The translations under genes were made by a program, and so were the position numbers. A stretch of DNA of 64,000 nucleotides from a virus, in the IMG/VR virus record IMGVR_UViG_3300050821_018050, positions 95,806 to 159,805 of that record. One strand, given 5' to 3'. Shown here piece by piece: positions 14,840-21,647 of the stretch (the first letter of the stretch is position 1; each line of letters starts with the position of its first letter). The notes under the pieces were generated by a model. The model was not told the origin of the DNA, did not search any database, and saw only the letters and a program-made list of their open reading frames with translations.

Positions 14840-14976
14840 GACAAAAATTCCATCGTAAACCAATTATGTGATTTAATATTATTTTGATCAAAATAAATCA
14901 ATTGAGTCCAATGGTTATAACCATTTTTATTTTGCTGAACCATAGTCACAAATACTGGGCTAAATGCGTATTTCAT
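14836..14976 (-). CDS. Array microprotein, 46 aa
   Basis: Begins MKYAFSPVFVTMVQQNKNGY, contains NHWTQLIYFD and ends NWFTMEFLS. ATGA overlap. Function unknown. Confidence 0.7.
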   Translation of the reverse strand: MKYAFSPVFVTMVQQNKNGYNHWTQLIYFDQNNIKSHNWFTMEFLS

Positions 14977-15119
14977 TCGTCCTTTCCTCCAAAATAAACA
15001 AAATCAAAAATCACTTTCTTTTTAGAAGATTCGTACACTCTAATGTAGGCATGTCGTCCATATTGATTGGCCCCAGCCCTTTGAGAAAATACTATGCTCC
15101 AGGCGTAATTGTCACTCAT
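14973..15119 (-). CDS. Y/W array microprotein, 48 aa
   Basis: Start set at ATG 15119 (MSDNYAWSIVFSQRAGANQY), overlapping the upstream gene by 8 bases; a longer frame to 15167 would overlap far more. Ends VIFDFVYFGGKDE. Function unknown. Confidence 0.75.
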   Translation of the reverse strand: MSDNYAWSIVFSQRAGANQYGRHAYIRVYESSKKKVIFDFVYFGGKDE

Positions 15120-15246
15120 CGAACGATTCCTCGCTAAATGATTCTGTAAGGGTAAGCCTACAAGCACTGTAAAATCCGCCTGATCTGTAAATCTCTAATA
15201 CAAATCCCTGTATTGTCCATCCATATTCATACCATTTATAATTCAT
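15112..15246 (-). CDS. Y/W-rich array microprotein, 44 aa
   Basis: MNYKWYEYGWTIQGFVLEIY start, a textbook copy of the N-terminal signature, then an acidic tail (SEESFDE). The start lies three bases before the upstream stop. Function unknown. Confidence 0.75.
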   Translation of the reverse strand: MNYKWYEYGWTIQGFVLEIYRSGGFYSACRLTLTESFSEESFDE

Positions 15247-15248
15247 AA

Positions 15249-15395
15249 TTACGGCAGATCCATGCTATCTATATAAACTTCCCACTGCGTACCGAATTTT
15301 TCTATGGGGTAAATTACTGACCGAAACCTATAAACATAATAATAATGCCCAATAATATTACCATATTGCCACGTACCTTCTCTAACCCAATTCAT
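15249..15395 (-). CDS. Y/W-rich array microprotein, 48 aa
   Basis: MNWVREGTWQYGNIIGHYYY start; ends TQWEVYIDSMDLP. ATGA overlap. Function unknown. Confidence 0.75.
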   Translation of the reverse strand: MNWVREGTWQYGNIIGHYYYVYRFRSVIYPIEKFGTQWEVYIDSMDLP

Positions 15396-15520
15396 TTTTT
15401 ATCCTCATTGGCAATTTTGTCCAAATAATTTAATCTGCTGGAAGTTAAACGTTGGTACCGCCACCACCAAAGCCTTAGACGAGTATAGAAACTGATTTTC
15501 ATTTTGATTAATTGGCCCAT
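15392..15520 (-). CDS. Basic, Trp-rich array microprotein, 42 aa
   Basis: MGQLIKMKISFYTRLRLWWW then RYQRLTSSRLNYLDK. Contains a Trp triplet flanked by Arg; unusually basic for this array and helix-like. An internal ATG (MKISFYTRL) is an alternative start. Function unknown. Confidence 0.6.
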   Translation of the reverse strand: MGQLIKMKISFYTRLRLWWWRYQRLTSSRLNYLDKIANEDKK

Positions 15521-15521
15521 T

Positions 15522-15686
15522 TTAATGAATATCTATCTGAATTACATTTGTTTTAACGTTATCATATACTCTGAAACTTGTCCAGTTGTTTATATTTAAT
15601 ATGGGGTTCCGCTGCCAGACTTCATAGCCTTGATGCGCATTTATAAGTTTACCGTATACCGTCATTCCATCCCAATTAATTTGCAT
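15522..15686 (-). CDS. Array microprotein, 54 aa
   Basis: Begins MQINWDGMTVYGKLINAHQG, then YEVWQRNPILNINNW, ending NVIQIDIH. ATG at 15686 overlaps the upstream gene by 11 bases. Function unknown. Confidence 0.7.
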   Translation of the reverse strand: MQINWDGMTVYGKLINAHQGYEVWQRNPILNINNWTSFRVYDNVKTNVIQIDIH

Positions 15687-15795
15687 AATTAACCAAAATC
15701 CTAATGTAGAGCTTGGCTAATGTATAAGTAAACGGGATATATTCTCCGCTTACTAAATCCAGATATGGTCCATTTGGCATCCAAGTGTATTTCAT
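15676..15795 (-). CDS. Y/W array microprotein, 39 aa
   Basis: MKYTWMPNGPYLDLVSGEYI start, then PFTYTLAKLYIRILVNYAN. ATGA overlap. Function unknown. Confidence 0.75.
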   Translation of the reverse strand: MKYTWMPNGPYLDLVSGEYIPFTYTLAKLYIRILVNYAN

Positions 15796-15983
15796 CGGAA
15801 TAATAACCAAGTAAAAAATATCGCTAAAATACCAAAAATTACTGCCAAAATAACTGCTGCATAAAAAAGATGGTCAAAATCGTGATCAAAATTTGGAAGT
15901 TCACGATGAACAAATCTAATCAAGCATTTTTTGTCGCTAACAAAAGATTGATGATAACCTCTTTCCCATTCATAATTTTTCAC
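15792..15983 (-). CDS. Array signature fused to a membrane span, 63 aa
   Basis: Begins MKNYEWERGYHQSFVSDKK, the strongest version of the family start, but the C-terminal third is a single membrane helix (about 41-62, YAAVILAVIFGILAIFFTWL). This places at least one family member at the membrane. ATGA overlap with the upstream gene. Confidence 0.75.
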   Translation of the reverse strand: MKNYEWERGYHQSFVSDKKCLIRFVHRELPNFDHDFDHLFYAAVILAVIFGILAIFFTWLLFR

Positions 15984-16105
15984 GCCAGGGTACCCATGCC
16001 TTTAATCATAGCATGCACTTTAGGAAACTTTTCGGCATACAGCTTTAAGTCCGCCAAGAGATGTTTATAGTTCTTTTCAGCCCTAGCTAGCTGAACTATT
16101 TGCAT
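15980..16105 (-). CDS. Helical array protein, about 41 aa
   Basis: Start uncertain. The convincing coding part is MQIVQLARAEKNYKHLLADL followed by KLYAEKFPKVHAMIKG. The frame is open back to 16234 but that part overlaps another good gene in a different phase, so a start near 16105-16111 is preferred. Function unknown. Confidence 0.55.
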   Translation of the reverse strand: MQIVQLARAEKNYKHLLADLKLYAEKFPKVHAMIKGMGTLA

Positions 16106-16130
16106 CAACAAAATAAACCCGTCATCCTCA

Positions 16131-16262
16131 TTAAGCGGCTTTGTCGTATCCGTAGAAGATAAAGGTGAATCTAAGGCTGGAGGTCCAATCAGAGATAACG
16201 TAAGTGTCTTCATAGTGGTATAAGTCCCATTCATAATTTTTATTTTTAACTAATCTAACCAT
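16131..16262 (-). CDS. Y/W array microprotein, 43 aa
   Basis: MVRLVKNKNYEWDLYHYEDT then a strand YVISDW and end SSLRFTFIFYGYDKAA. ATG at 16262 overlaps the upstream gene by 13 bases. It competes with a longer frame in another phase; the family signature favours this one. Confidence 0.65.
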   Translation of the reverse strand: MVRLVKNKNYEWDLYHYEDTYVISDWTSSLRFTFIFYGYDKAA

Positions 16263-16360
16263 TTAAATACCCAATAATTGCAATACAATAAAGGAGAGCG
16301 CCTACAAAAAAGAACTACTGATTCCTTTTGGACGCTACTCCATGCATAATCTTTATTCAA
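16250..16360 (-). CDS. Array microprotein, 36 aa, TTG start
   Basis: MNKDYAWSSVQKESVVLFCR then RSPLLYCNYWVFKWLD, from a TTG at 16360 inside the upstream gene's end. The start pattern fits the family; the TTG start lowers confidence. Confidence 0.55.
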   Translation of the reverse strand: MNKDYAWSSVQKESVVLFCRRSPLLYCNYWVFKWLD

Positions 16361-16499
16361 AATATTTCACCATAAACTCAATACCATCAAATATTGTTGA
16401 TCGAACAAAAATCACACGGACGGTTTGCACATCTGCAGCATAAACCTTAGACCAATAGTATTGGGCATCTAAATGGAAAAAATTATCATTCGTCTTCAA
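16353..16499 (-). CDS. Array microprotein, 48 aa, TTG start
   Basis: TTG at 16499 with a GGAG sequence about eight bases upstream. MKTNDNFFHLDAQYYWSKVY start, then VQTVRVIFVRSTIFDG. Function unknown. Confidence 0.6.
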   Translation of the reverse strand: MKTNDNFFHLDAQYYWSKVYAADVQTVRVIFVRSTIFDGIEFMVKYFE

Positions 16500-16644
16500 T
16501 TTCGAACTCCACTATATATAGGCCATCAAATTCCGTGACCTGCAATGCGCGAAAATCTTCCATGTGATCGGCGATAATTTTTACTTCACTATTATCAAAC
16601 GGCATGCAATCGTAAAAATGAGTCCCTGACCATAAAAATTTCAT
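16486..16644 (-). CDS. Array microprotein, 52 aa
   Basis: Start set at ATG 16644 (MKFLWSGTHFYDCMPFDNSE) with a one-base overlap; a longer frame to 16692 overlaps the upstream gene. Ends GLYIVEFEIEDE, the family ending. Function unknown. Confidence 0.75.
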   Translation of the reverse strand: MKFLWSGTHFYDCMPFDNSEVKIIADHMEDFRALQVTEFDGLYIVEFEIEDE

Positions 16645-16871
16645 TAGTATCCCAAATAGCCATCTTCCATGGCGCACGTCAAGGAATACCACTCGTCCAT
16701 CGCATTCGCGGAAGTCTTCCCCGGCACTATGATCAATTCAATGACATAACCAGAAACCCATAAGTCGCCCCGCATATACTCCTGATACGAATTACAGAAA
16801 TCCACGGTAAATGACCCATCATTAAAAGGTATTGTGTTGTGGTAATACTTGAGTTTTTTAAGCGCCGCCAT
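16644..16871 (-). CDS. Array protein, 75 aa
   Basis: Begins MAALKKLKYYHNTIPFNDGS, contains QEYMRGDLWVSGYVIELIIV and ends MEDGYLGY. Overlaps the upstream gene by 14 bases. Function unknown. Confidence 0.7.
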   Translation of the reverse strand: MAALKKLKYYHNTIPFNDGSFTVDFCNSYQEYMRGDLWVSGYVIELIIVPGKTSANAMDEWYSLTCAMEDGYLGY

Positions 16872-17454
16872 ATTTACTTAATTTTTTAAGCGTCTTTTCG
16901 TAGTGCTTAATTTTTGTTTCAATTGCTAAGATTTTGCTGCACTCATATTCTGATAATTCATCCTGCAGACCTTTTGGAGATTTTTTAAAATTCACCATCA
17001 TTAAACCGCTAAAATCCAGATCATGTTTGGCACGCCATAATTTCTCTCGAACGCGATCGTATTTAATGTTTTCCACATTATCGTATTTTCCTAGTTTGCG
17101 ATCCCATTTTGTTCCTCCCCACCCTTGATTGGGGTCCCTGGCAGAAACGGTTTTGGGCACACTTTTAAAGCATTTTCGATGTACGGCTGCGATACCAGTA
17201 TTGATTTTCTCCCGAAACATTAAATCGCAGACCTTACTCCAGTCAAGCTTCCACTCACGACTTTGGCGTAAATCTTTTCGACCATCTTCGCGAGTACCGT
17301 TGATAAATACTCGGCCATAACTATTGTATGGGCCGTGCATCTCATCGATAACTTTGCCAGCTTTGAGTAGGTACAGGCTTACATTTTGTCCGCTAAATGA
17401 GCTAGATTCAATTCCATCACCACACTCCACGCACTTAAAACTAAAACAACCCAT
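16858..17454 (-). CDS. Cys-containing conserved-type phage protein, 198 aa
   Basis: AGGAG site upstream. N-terminal CVECGDGI (about 8-15) and later HRKCF (about 92-96) resemble a split zinc site; GPYNSYGRVF at about 41-50 is a notable motif, and a basic helical C-terminus (KIKHYEKTLKKLSKYG) follows. I have the impression of similar phage proteins with 'YGRVF' but cannot name a family. Largest soluble product of the array. Confidence 0.75.
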   Translation of the reverse strand: MGCFSFKCVECGDGIESSSFSGQNVSLYLLKAGKVIDEMHGPYNSYGRVFINGTREDGRKDLRQSREWKLDWSKVCDLMFREKINTGIAAVHRKCFKSVPKTVSARDPNQGWGGTKWDRKLGKYDNVENIKYDRVREKLWRAKHDLDFSGLMMVNFKKSPKGLQDELSEYECSKILAIETKIKHYEKTLKKLSKYGGA

Positions 17455-17463
17455 AAATTCTCC

Positions 17464-17547
17464 TTATCCGATTAATTTGAGGAACCCGATTACGGCGATC
17501 ACAACTAACGCTACACTCACAATGAATTTAGTATCAAAACCAAACAT
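17464..17547 (-). CDS. Single-span membrane peptide, 27 aa
   Basis: MFGFDTKFIVSVALVVIAVI then GFLKLIG: one hydrophobic helix with Lys at both ends. Preceded by a GAGGT site and followed at once by the AGGAG of the next gene. Function unknown; small-toxin-like or membrane modulator. Confidence 0.65.
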   Translation of the reverse strand: MFGFDTKFIVSVALVVIAVIGFLKLIG

Positions 17548-17556
17548 AATTTACCT

Positions 17557-17736
17557 CTAAGCTAGTATAGGCCATTCGGCACTTATTGTAAAGTAAATAG
17601 TGATAATTTTTGTTTCCAAATGATTACCTACGGTTATAACGCTATAATAACCGGACATGTCAATGTCTTTTTCCCAATAATTACGAAAATATTGGTAGTT
17701 ATGAAATTGTGTCTTACATGGAGTAAATGACCTCAC
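17557..17736 (-). CDS. Array microprotein, 59 aa
   Basis: GTG start overlapping the upstream TGA. MRSFTPCKTQFHNYQYFRNY then WEKDIDMSGYYSVITVGNH and end TIYFTISAEWPILA. Function unknown. Confidence 0.65.
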   Translation of the reverse strand: MRSFTPCKTQFHNYQYFRNYWEKDIDMSGYYSVITVGNHLETKIITIYFTISAEWPILA

Positions 17737-17864
17737 AAAAAACCTACCGTAGATTCAAACTCAAACGAGTAAACGGTCTGATAATTAAAAATATTTCCAT
17801 TGTAGACATACAATTCGCCGCTAAACCCATAGTCCCAATTATAAATCCATTTATTATCTTTCAA
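17733..17864 (-). CDS. Y/W-rich array microprotein, 43 aa, TTG start
   Basis: MKDNKWIYNWDYGFSGELYV start, QTVYSFEFESTVGFL ending; both family signatures. TTG at 17864 lies inside the upstream gene's last codons. Function unknown. Confidence 0.65.
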   Translation of the reverse strand: MKDNKWIYNWDYGFSGELYVYNGNIFNYQTVYSFEFESTVGFL

Positions 17865-18012
17865 GGGTAAATCCCCATTCTATAAGCTTGTAGCAATCCC
17901 AACATGTCACATAGCATACATCGCCATAAAATTCATCCGAAAGCTCCTCTAAATGAAAAAGTTCCCAGGCAGTCCCGCTATCAGCAATTTCCCACAAATA
18001 ATCATTATTCAC
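17854..18012 (-). CDS. Y/W array microprotein with Cys pair, 52 aa
   Basis: GTG start. MNNDYLWEIADSGTAWELFH start; later CYVTCWDCYKL, a Cys cluster that could bind metal. Overlaps the upstream gene by 8 bases. Function unknown. Confidence 0.65.
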   Translation of the reverse strand: MNNDYLWEIADSGTAWELFHLEELSDEFYGDVCYVTCWDCYKLIEWGFTLER

Positions 18013-18217
18013 GACGATTAATCTCTACGTTGACAGTTATCCATTGTAACTTAATCAAATGAGCTGTATACTGATGGGTGGCATCATTGATGTAATCAAA
18101 ATAGCGGTACTCGATTTCATCTTTAACGTGTTTATTATAAAGATATCCGTTTTCCTCATCTCGCACGTAAATACTATTTTGATGCATGACGAGGCGATCA
18201 TAATTTTTATTTAACAT
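18005..18217 (-). CDS. Array protein, 70 aa
   Basis: Start set at ATG 18217 (MLNKNYDRLVMHQNSIYVRD) with GGAAG upstream; a longer frame to 18262 overlaps the upstream gene. Ends LQWITVNVEINRRE. Function unknown. Confidence 0.7.
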   Translation of the reverse strand: MLNKNYDRLVMHQNSIYVRDEENGYLYNKHVKDEIEYRYFDYINDATHQYTAHLIKLQWITVNVEINRRE

Positions 18218-18314
18218 CAATCTTCCATTTCCGCCATCGCGCATGCTCCTGATCAGATACATGCCATTCCACTATGCGATATTTTCTATCAGGCCACCAC
18301 GTAACGTTTCTCAT
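18207..18314 (-). CDS. Y/W-rich array microprotein, 35 aa
   Basis: MRNVTWWPDRKYRIVEWHVS then DQEHARWRKWKIDVK. Five Trp in 35 residues, strongly basic. Function unknown. Confidence 0.6.
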   Translation of the reverse strand: MRNVTWWPDRKYRIVEWHVSDQEHARWRKWKIDVK

Positions 18315-18345
18315 ATTAAAATGATCGGACCAGGCGCAGCCCCAT

Positions 18346-18504
18346 TTATAAATAAGCACTTTTTTCTCGATTTAAATAATATGCAGCTTTGTGATCATAA
18401 AAAATGAAATTAAATCTAACTACGTAATCCGCTGCCATAGAAATCTGTTTAGAGTCCCACTCTGTCCAGTAAATTCTATTCCCGTAATATCTTTTAAATT
18501 TCAT
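18346..18504 (-). CDS. Y/W array microprotein, 52 aa
   Basis: MKFKRYYGNRIYWTEWDSKQ start, then DYVVRFNFIFYDHKAAYYLN. Overlaps the upstream gene by 11 bases; 31 non-coding bases follow. Function unknown. Confidence 0.7.
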   Translation of the reverse strand: MKFKRYYGNRIYWTEWDSKQISMAADYVVRFNFIFYDHKAAYYLNREKSAYL

Positions 18505-18619
18505 TTTTTATAAATTCTCCATTATCGAGAATAAATACCCATTTACTTTTATAGGGTTCATATTCCACAAGTAAACAAAAGTTCAATGACCATTGGTTCC
18601 AATAGTATTTGTTTTTCAT
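18494..18619 (-). CDS. Y/W-rich array microprotein, 41 aa
   Basis: MKNKYYWNQWSLNFCLLVEY start, then KSKWVFILDNGEFIKNE. ATGA overlap. Function unknown. Confidence 0.75.
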   Translation of the reverse strand: MKNKYYWNQWSLNFCLLVEYEPYKSKWVFILDNGEFIKNEI

Positions 18620-18762
18620 ATTTTTGTCAACTCGAACGCATAAAAGTAATCACTGCCACTTTGATCCATAACTAGGCCATCGTATACCCATGGCATATTT
18701 TTCGGGAATTTCCAGGTATTGACATGCGTTAAAGTAAACAGCCCCTTCCATTGATAATTCAT
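18616..18762 (-). CDS. Y/W array microprotein, 48 aa
   Basis: MNYQWKGLFTLTHVNTWKFP start and DYFYAFELTKI end: both signatures. Four bases separate it from the upstream stop. Function unknown. Confidence 0.75.
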   Translation of the reverse strand: MNYQWKGLFTLTHVNTWKFPKNMPWVYDGLVMDQSGSDYFYAFELTKI

Positions 18763-18766
18763 TTGA

Positions 18767-18904
18767 TTAATTTTCGTCCTCTACGTATCCTTCTAATGGT
18801 TCTACAAATTCAAAATGATACCAATATTTAGTGTTACCCCAGACAGGCGATTTTTCGAATACATACCAGAAACTTGGACTAAAGTCTTGCCACCAGTATT
18901 CCAT
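18767..18904 (-). CDS. Y/W-rich array microprotein, 45 aa
   Basis: MEYWWQDFSPSFWYVFEKSP start, KYWYHFEFVEPLEG ending. Five Trp of 45 and about one third aromatic residues. TAATG junction. Function unknown. Confidence 0.75.
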   Translation of the reverse strand: MEYWWQDFSPSFWYVFEKSPVWGNTKYWYHFEFVEPLEGYVEDEN

Positions 18905-19035
18905 TATTGCTCCCAAGGCTCGCTCATCGTAAATTGAAAAGCGATATCGGACATCATTGTGTCTTCATCTATTTTGTATAAATCTGAGTGAAGGTATATT
19001 ACTAGGTACCCAGGGAACCAGCCATAATTTTTCAT
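18904..19035 (-). CDS. Y/W array microprotein, 43 aa
   Basis: MKNYGWFPGYLVIYLHSDLY start, SDIAFQFTMSEPWEQ end. ATGA upstream and TAATG downstream. Function unknown. Confidence 0.75.
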   Translation of the reverse strand: MKNYGWFPGYLVIYLHSDLYKIDEDTMMSDIAFQFTMSEPWEQ

Positions 19036-19166
19036 AGAGTTTCCGCTACAATCACCTGAATATCTATATAAACGCTATGCCCATCGTAATGTTCTGATGC
19101 TTGATAAAACCAACCATAAGGAATTCTATCGATGTACCAAGTATATTCGCTAAGCAGTGAATTCAT
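19032..19166 (-). CDS. Y/W array microprotein, 44 aa
   Basis: MNSLLSEYTWYIDRIPYGWF start, then SVYIDIQVIVAETL. ATG at 19166 overlaps the upstream gene by 17 bases. Function unknown. Confidence 0.7.
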   Translation of the reverse strand: MNSLLSEYTWYIDRIPYGWFYQASEHYDGHSVYIDIQVIVAETL

Positions 19167-19311
19167 CGATTTGAACTCTTTCTACGAACACAGTTAAATA
19201 AATCCCAATACCATAGAATTCTAGTACGCGCCATACCCCATGTTCTTTTGGAGAACTCGGGGAGTAACCACTATAAGTTTTGTATGACCAAGCACTACGA
19301 TAATTATTCAC
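19150..19311 (-). CDS. Y/W array microprotein, 53 aa
   Basis: GTG start directly after the upstream TAA. MNNYRSAWSYKTYSGYSPSS start, then HGVWRVLEFYGIGIYLTVFV. Function unknown. Confidence 0.65.
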   Translation of the reverse strand: MNNYRSAWSYKTYSGYSPSSPKEHGVWRVLEFYGIGIYLTVFVERVQIDEFTA

Positions 19312-19446
19312 TTATAACCATATTTCGAATTTACCCGAACAGTGGCACCATTCACTGATAACCCATACCCTTACCCATTCTGAATTATCTTTTAATTCGC
19401 CAGGCGGCCATAATCTGATTTCTCCGTTAATTTTCCAATTATTCAT
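19312..19446 (-). CDS. Y/W array microprotein, 44 aa
   Basis: MNNWKINGEIRLWPPGELKD start; ends ISEWCHCSGKFEIWL, combining a CxC pair with the Phe-Glu ending. ATGA overlap. Function unknown. Confidence 0.75.
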   Translation of the reverse strand: MNNWKINGEIRLWPPGELKDNSEWVRVWVISEWCHCSGKFEIWL

Positions 19447-19637
19447 TTGCCGTAACCCACCTCAAACCTGAATTCACGATCTCCAGGCCTGAGAGCATTA
19501 AGCGGTGATTCGGTTATGGCAACCCAATCACAAGACATAAAGGTTGGTAATCTAGTTTGGCTCAGCCACCCACTAATCTTATTATCTGCCCCGCTTGGAC
19601 CATCACACCATCCGGCCAAATAAGAATAAGGTTTCAT
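19443..19637 (-). CDS. Array protein, 64 aa
   Basis: Start set at ATG 19637 (MKPYSYLAGWCDGPSGADNK), two bases after the upstream stop. Contains CDWVAITESPLNAL and ends REFRFEVGYGK. Function unknown. Confidence 0.75.
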   Translation of the reverse strand: MKPYSYLAGWCDGPSGADNKISGWLSQTRLPTFMSCDWVAITESPLNALRPGDREFRFEVGYGK

Positions 19638-19639
19638 AC

Positions 19640-19864
19640 TTAACAATCATCGCCATCTATAAAATTTTGAATCAAATCATGCAAATATTTTTTCCAGCTA
19701 CCTAAAACTCCAGAAATACCTAAAATACTAACTCCCGCTGTCGAGATGGCTATTCCAATAAAAGTTAATGACAGATAAGTTAAAAATAGGGGCAGCCCTA
19801 CCAACAAAGCCACTAAGATCCCGATCGTTGCTCTCACATAAATTTTGATGTTTTTAAGAAGCAT
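19640..19864 (-). CDS. Two-span membrane protein, 74 aa
   Basis: Start set at ATG 19864 (TAATG junction). Basic MLLKNIKIYVRATIG then hydrophobic ILVALLVGLPLFLTYLSLTF and IGIAISTAGVSILGISGVLG, with an acidic tail (DLIQNFIDGDDC). Holin-like size and shape; no proof of that role. Confidence 0.7.
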   Translation of the reverse strand: MLLKNIKIYVRATIGILVALLVGLPLFLTYLSLTFIGIAISTAGVSILGISGVLGSWKKYLHDLIQNFIDGDDC

Positions 19865-20112
19865 TATTTTCTCCACCAAGGCAGTTTTGCTTGGAGATCC
19901 CGAATTTGATCTTGTGCTTCCCTAAGCTGTTTCGTTAGCCACATATTTTGTGACGCCAATTCGTGGCACCGAATTTCCCATCGTTTAATGGCATGAGCCA
20001 TTTTTCTCAAATGACTTCTACGACTCAAAGCCCGCTGTTCTTTGTGCTTTTTATTAAGCTCTGCGTGAGTAAGCTTATCTTCAGATTTTTCATTAGGTTT
20101 TGGCTTTAGCAT
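19864..20112 (-). CDS. Basic coiled-coil protein, 82 aa
   Basis: Helical and highly charged: HAELNKKHKEQRALSRRSHL, then LASQNMWLTKQLREAQDQIR and a WWRK end. Overlaps the upstream gene by 20 bases. Possibly nucleic-acid binding or a bridging helix; no family recognised. Confidence 0.7.
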   Translation of the reverse strand: MLKPKPNEKSEDKLTHAELNKKHKEQRALSRRSHLRKMAHAIKRWEIRCHELASQNMWLTKQLREAQDQIRDLQAKLPWWRK

Positions 20113-20524
20113 TGATCGGAACCTTCTTCTCTACTAGAGACTGTTTATTCGTATCTTGTAATTGGATGACAATATTTTTAACATACTCTGGAGAATCGAG
20201 ATTTTCATAAAGATCTGGAATATTAACGCCAAATCGTTTTAATGCATAATATGCACCTCTATCTGCACGCATAAATTTTGAAGCGGTCTCATGTGTAAAA
20301 ACCTTCATTAGTGCAGTAGAATAATCCAAAGTTTTAATAATATAGGTGTTTTTTTTACTGGAAGGAACCATGTGTTGACAAAATTCATCAAGCTTTCCCC
20401 TAGAATAGGCTGCTGTGTAACTATTAACATGTTTTTTCTGCCATTCGCTTCGACTATTATATTTTAATGCTATCTTATGTATTTCGGCATCCGGCCAACA
20501 TTTATACTGTTGTCTTTTTTTCAT
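20093..20524 (-). CDS. Stand-alone homing-nuclease-type DNA-binding module, 143 aa
   Basis: Residues about 7-52 (CWPDAEIHKIALKYNSRSEW ... TAAYSRGKLDEFCQHM) match the repeated C-terminal module of the GIY-YIG nuclease at 6163-6894 in order and spacing (ALKY, W, S.Y..A, C.HM). No GIY-YIG or HNH motif is present. The rest (about 60-140) is helical. Could be a DNA-binding regulator derived from, or a remnant of, a homing endonuclease. ATGA overlap upstream. Confidence 0.7.
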   Translation of the reverse strand: MKKRQQYKCWPDAEIHKIALKYNSRSEWQKKHVNSYTAAYSRGKLDEFCQHMVPSSKKNTYIIKTLDYSTALMKVFTHETASKFMRADRGAYYALKRFGVNIPDLYENLDSPEYVKNIVIQLQDTNKQSLVEKKVPINAKAKT

Positions 20525-20781
20525 TTTTTAGCGCCCTTCTTTTTGGATTTTTTCGCTAATGTTAATTTTCTTTTTAATTCTAAGTTTTCGTTAAAAAGTC
20601 GATCGACTTCATTCGTTAAGTCATAACGTATTCGACGTAAGGCGGAGGTGCGTAAACGATAATATAATTTCCAATCAGTGTTATACTGAACCGATTTTTC
20701 TAATTTTTTAAATTCACTAAATAATAAGTGAATTACGTAAGCCCCCGATAACCCCAGCAATGTATATAAAACGATTTCCAT
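20521..20781 (-). CDS. Membrane-anchored coiled-coil protein, 86 aa
   Basis: N-terminal membrane helix (about 4-22, VLYTLLGLSGAYVIHLLF) followed by a long charged helix with LTNEVDRLFNENLELKRKL and a Lys-rich tail. Inner-membrane anchor plus coiled coil is the shape of phage i-spanins, but the Lys-rich tail and early-type location argue for caution. Confidence 0.7.
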   Translation of the reverse strand: MEIVLYTLLGLSGAYVIHLLFSEFKKLEKSVQYNTDWKLYYRLRTSALRRIRYDLTNEVDRLFNENLELKRKLTLAKKSKKKGAKK

Positions 20782-20803
20782 ATTTTCTCCATTTATAATG
20801 CGG

Positions 20804-21046
20804 TTAATTCCGCAAGACTGTTAAAATTTCTCTTGCAAAAATACCCACGCCGAAGCCAAATATGCCTATCATCCAAAAAGCAATAATGACTATACCCGCA
20901 GCTCTTTGCCGAGTCGGACTTTTAATAAATGATGTTTGTCCATCGCTTGATGGTCGAAGAGGTTGCGGCCTTCCATTTGTTTGCAATTTACGAGTGGGAC
21001 AGCTCGTTTTATGGTAATCTTCGGTGCATCCACAAGGAAAAATCAT
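20804..21046 (-). CDS. Cys-rich membrane protein, 80 aa
   Basis: N-terminal CGCTEDYHKTSC (about 5-16) could bind zinc; a C-terminal membrane helix follows (about 50-72, GIVIIAFWMIGIFGFGVGIF). ATG at 21046 overlaps the upstream gene by 4 bases. Function unknown. Confidence 0.7.
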   Translation of the reverse strand: MIFPCGCTEDYHKTSCPTRKLQTNGRPQPLRPSSDGQTSFIKSPTRQRAAGIVIIAFWMIGIFGFGVGIFAREILTVLRN

Positions 21047-21390
21047 TTTTTGCCTTTCTTTTTAGGCTGTTTGATTTTTCTCTCTAACCGTTTAATGCGG
21101 CGTTCATAAATTTCTTCATTTCCGTTAGCTACTTTAACTTGGAGATCTAAAAAATCTATCTTTTGTGTCAATTCGTAATTCATTTTATTGCTTTCAACCA
21201 AAGATTTATTCAACTCTTCGATATTATAATAAAGCTGTTTCATGATCAAATGTTGTTTTGAACCACTTTCCTTCCAAAATTCCGCATCTGTAAGTCTTTG
21301 AACACTAAGCTCTTGTGTATCTATAATTTTAGAGTATTGAATCAAACATATACCAAATAAAGCTGCTGATAAAATTAATAAAAAAGTCAT
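21043..21390 (-). CDS. Membrane-anchored coiled-coil protein, 115 aa
   Basis: N-terminal hydrophobic helix (about 3-18, FLLILSAALFGICLIQ) then a continuous coiled coil (YYNIEELNKSLVESNKMNYE, LTQKIDFLDLQVKVANGNEE) and a KKKGKK end. Same architecture as 20521-20781, two genes downstream. Confidence 0.75.
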   Translation of the reverse strand: MTFLLILSAALFGICLIQYSKIIDTQELSVQRLTDAEFWKESGSKQHLIMKQLYYNIEELNKSLVESNKMNYELTQKIDFLDLQVKVANGNEEIYERRIKRLERKIKQPKKKGKK

Positions 21391-21647
21391 TTTCGTTCTC
21401 CATACGTAGCCATTAGTTCACCAAAATTCATAGTTTTTACAAATTCATTGGTGCGAGTATCAAACCATTTGCCATCACGCTTGACTAAATAACTCGGCCA
21501 TTCACCGTAGGTAGCGCGATGGCACCCACTTCTGGGTCGATGGCCGCCCATGGCAATAGATCTTTCGAAGCCGCCCAGCATTGCAATGAGAATAAATGGA
21601 GACAGTCCCAACGTCACAAGACCAGCGATAAATAAGATTTCATGCAT
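21387..21647 (-). CDS. Membrane protein, 86 aa
   Basis: Hydrophobic N-terminus (about 3-25, EILFIAGLVTLGLSPFILIA) then a soluble region with HRPRSGCHRATYGEWPSYLV and KWFDTRTNEFV. ATG at 21647 overlaps the upstream gene by 8 bases. Function unknown. Confidence 0.7.
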   Translation of the reverse strand: MHEILFIAGLVTLGLSPFILIAMLGGFERSIAMGGHRPRSGCHRATYGEWPSYLVKRDGKWFDTRTNEFVKTMNFGELMATYGERK

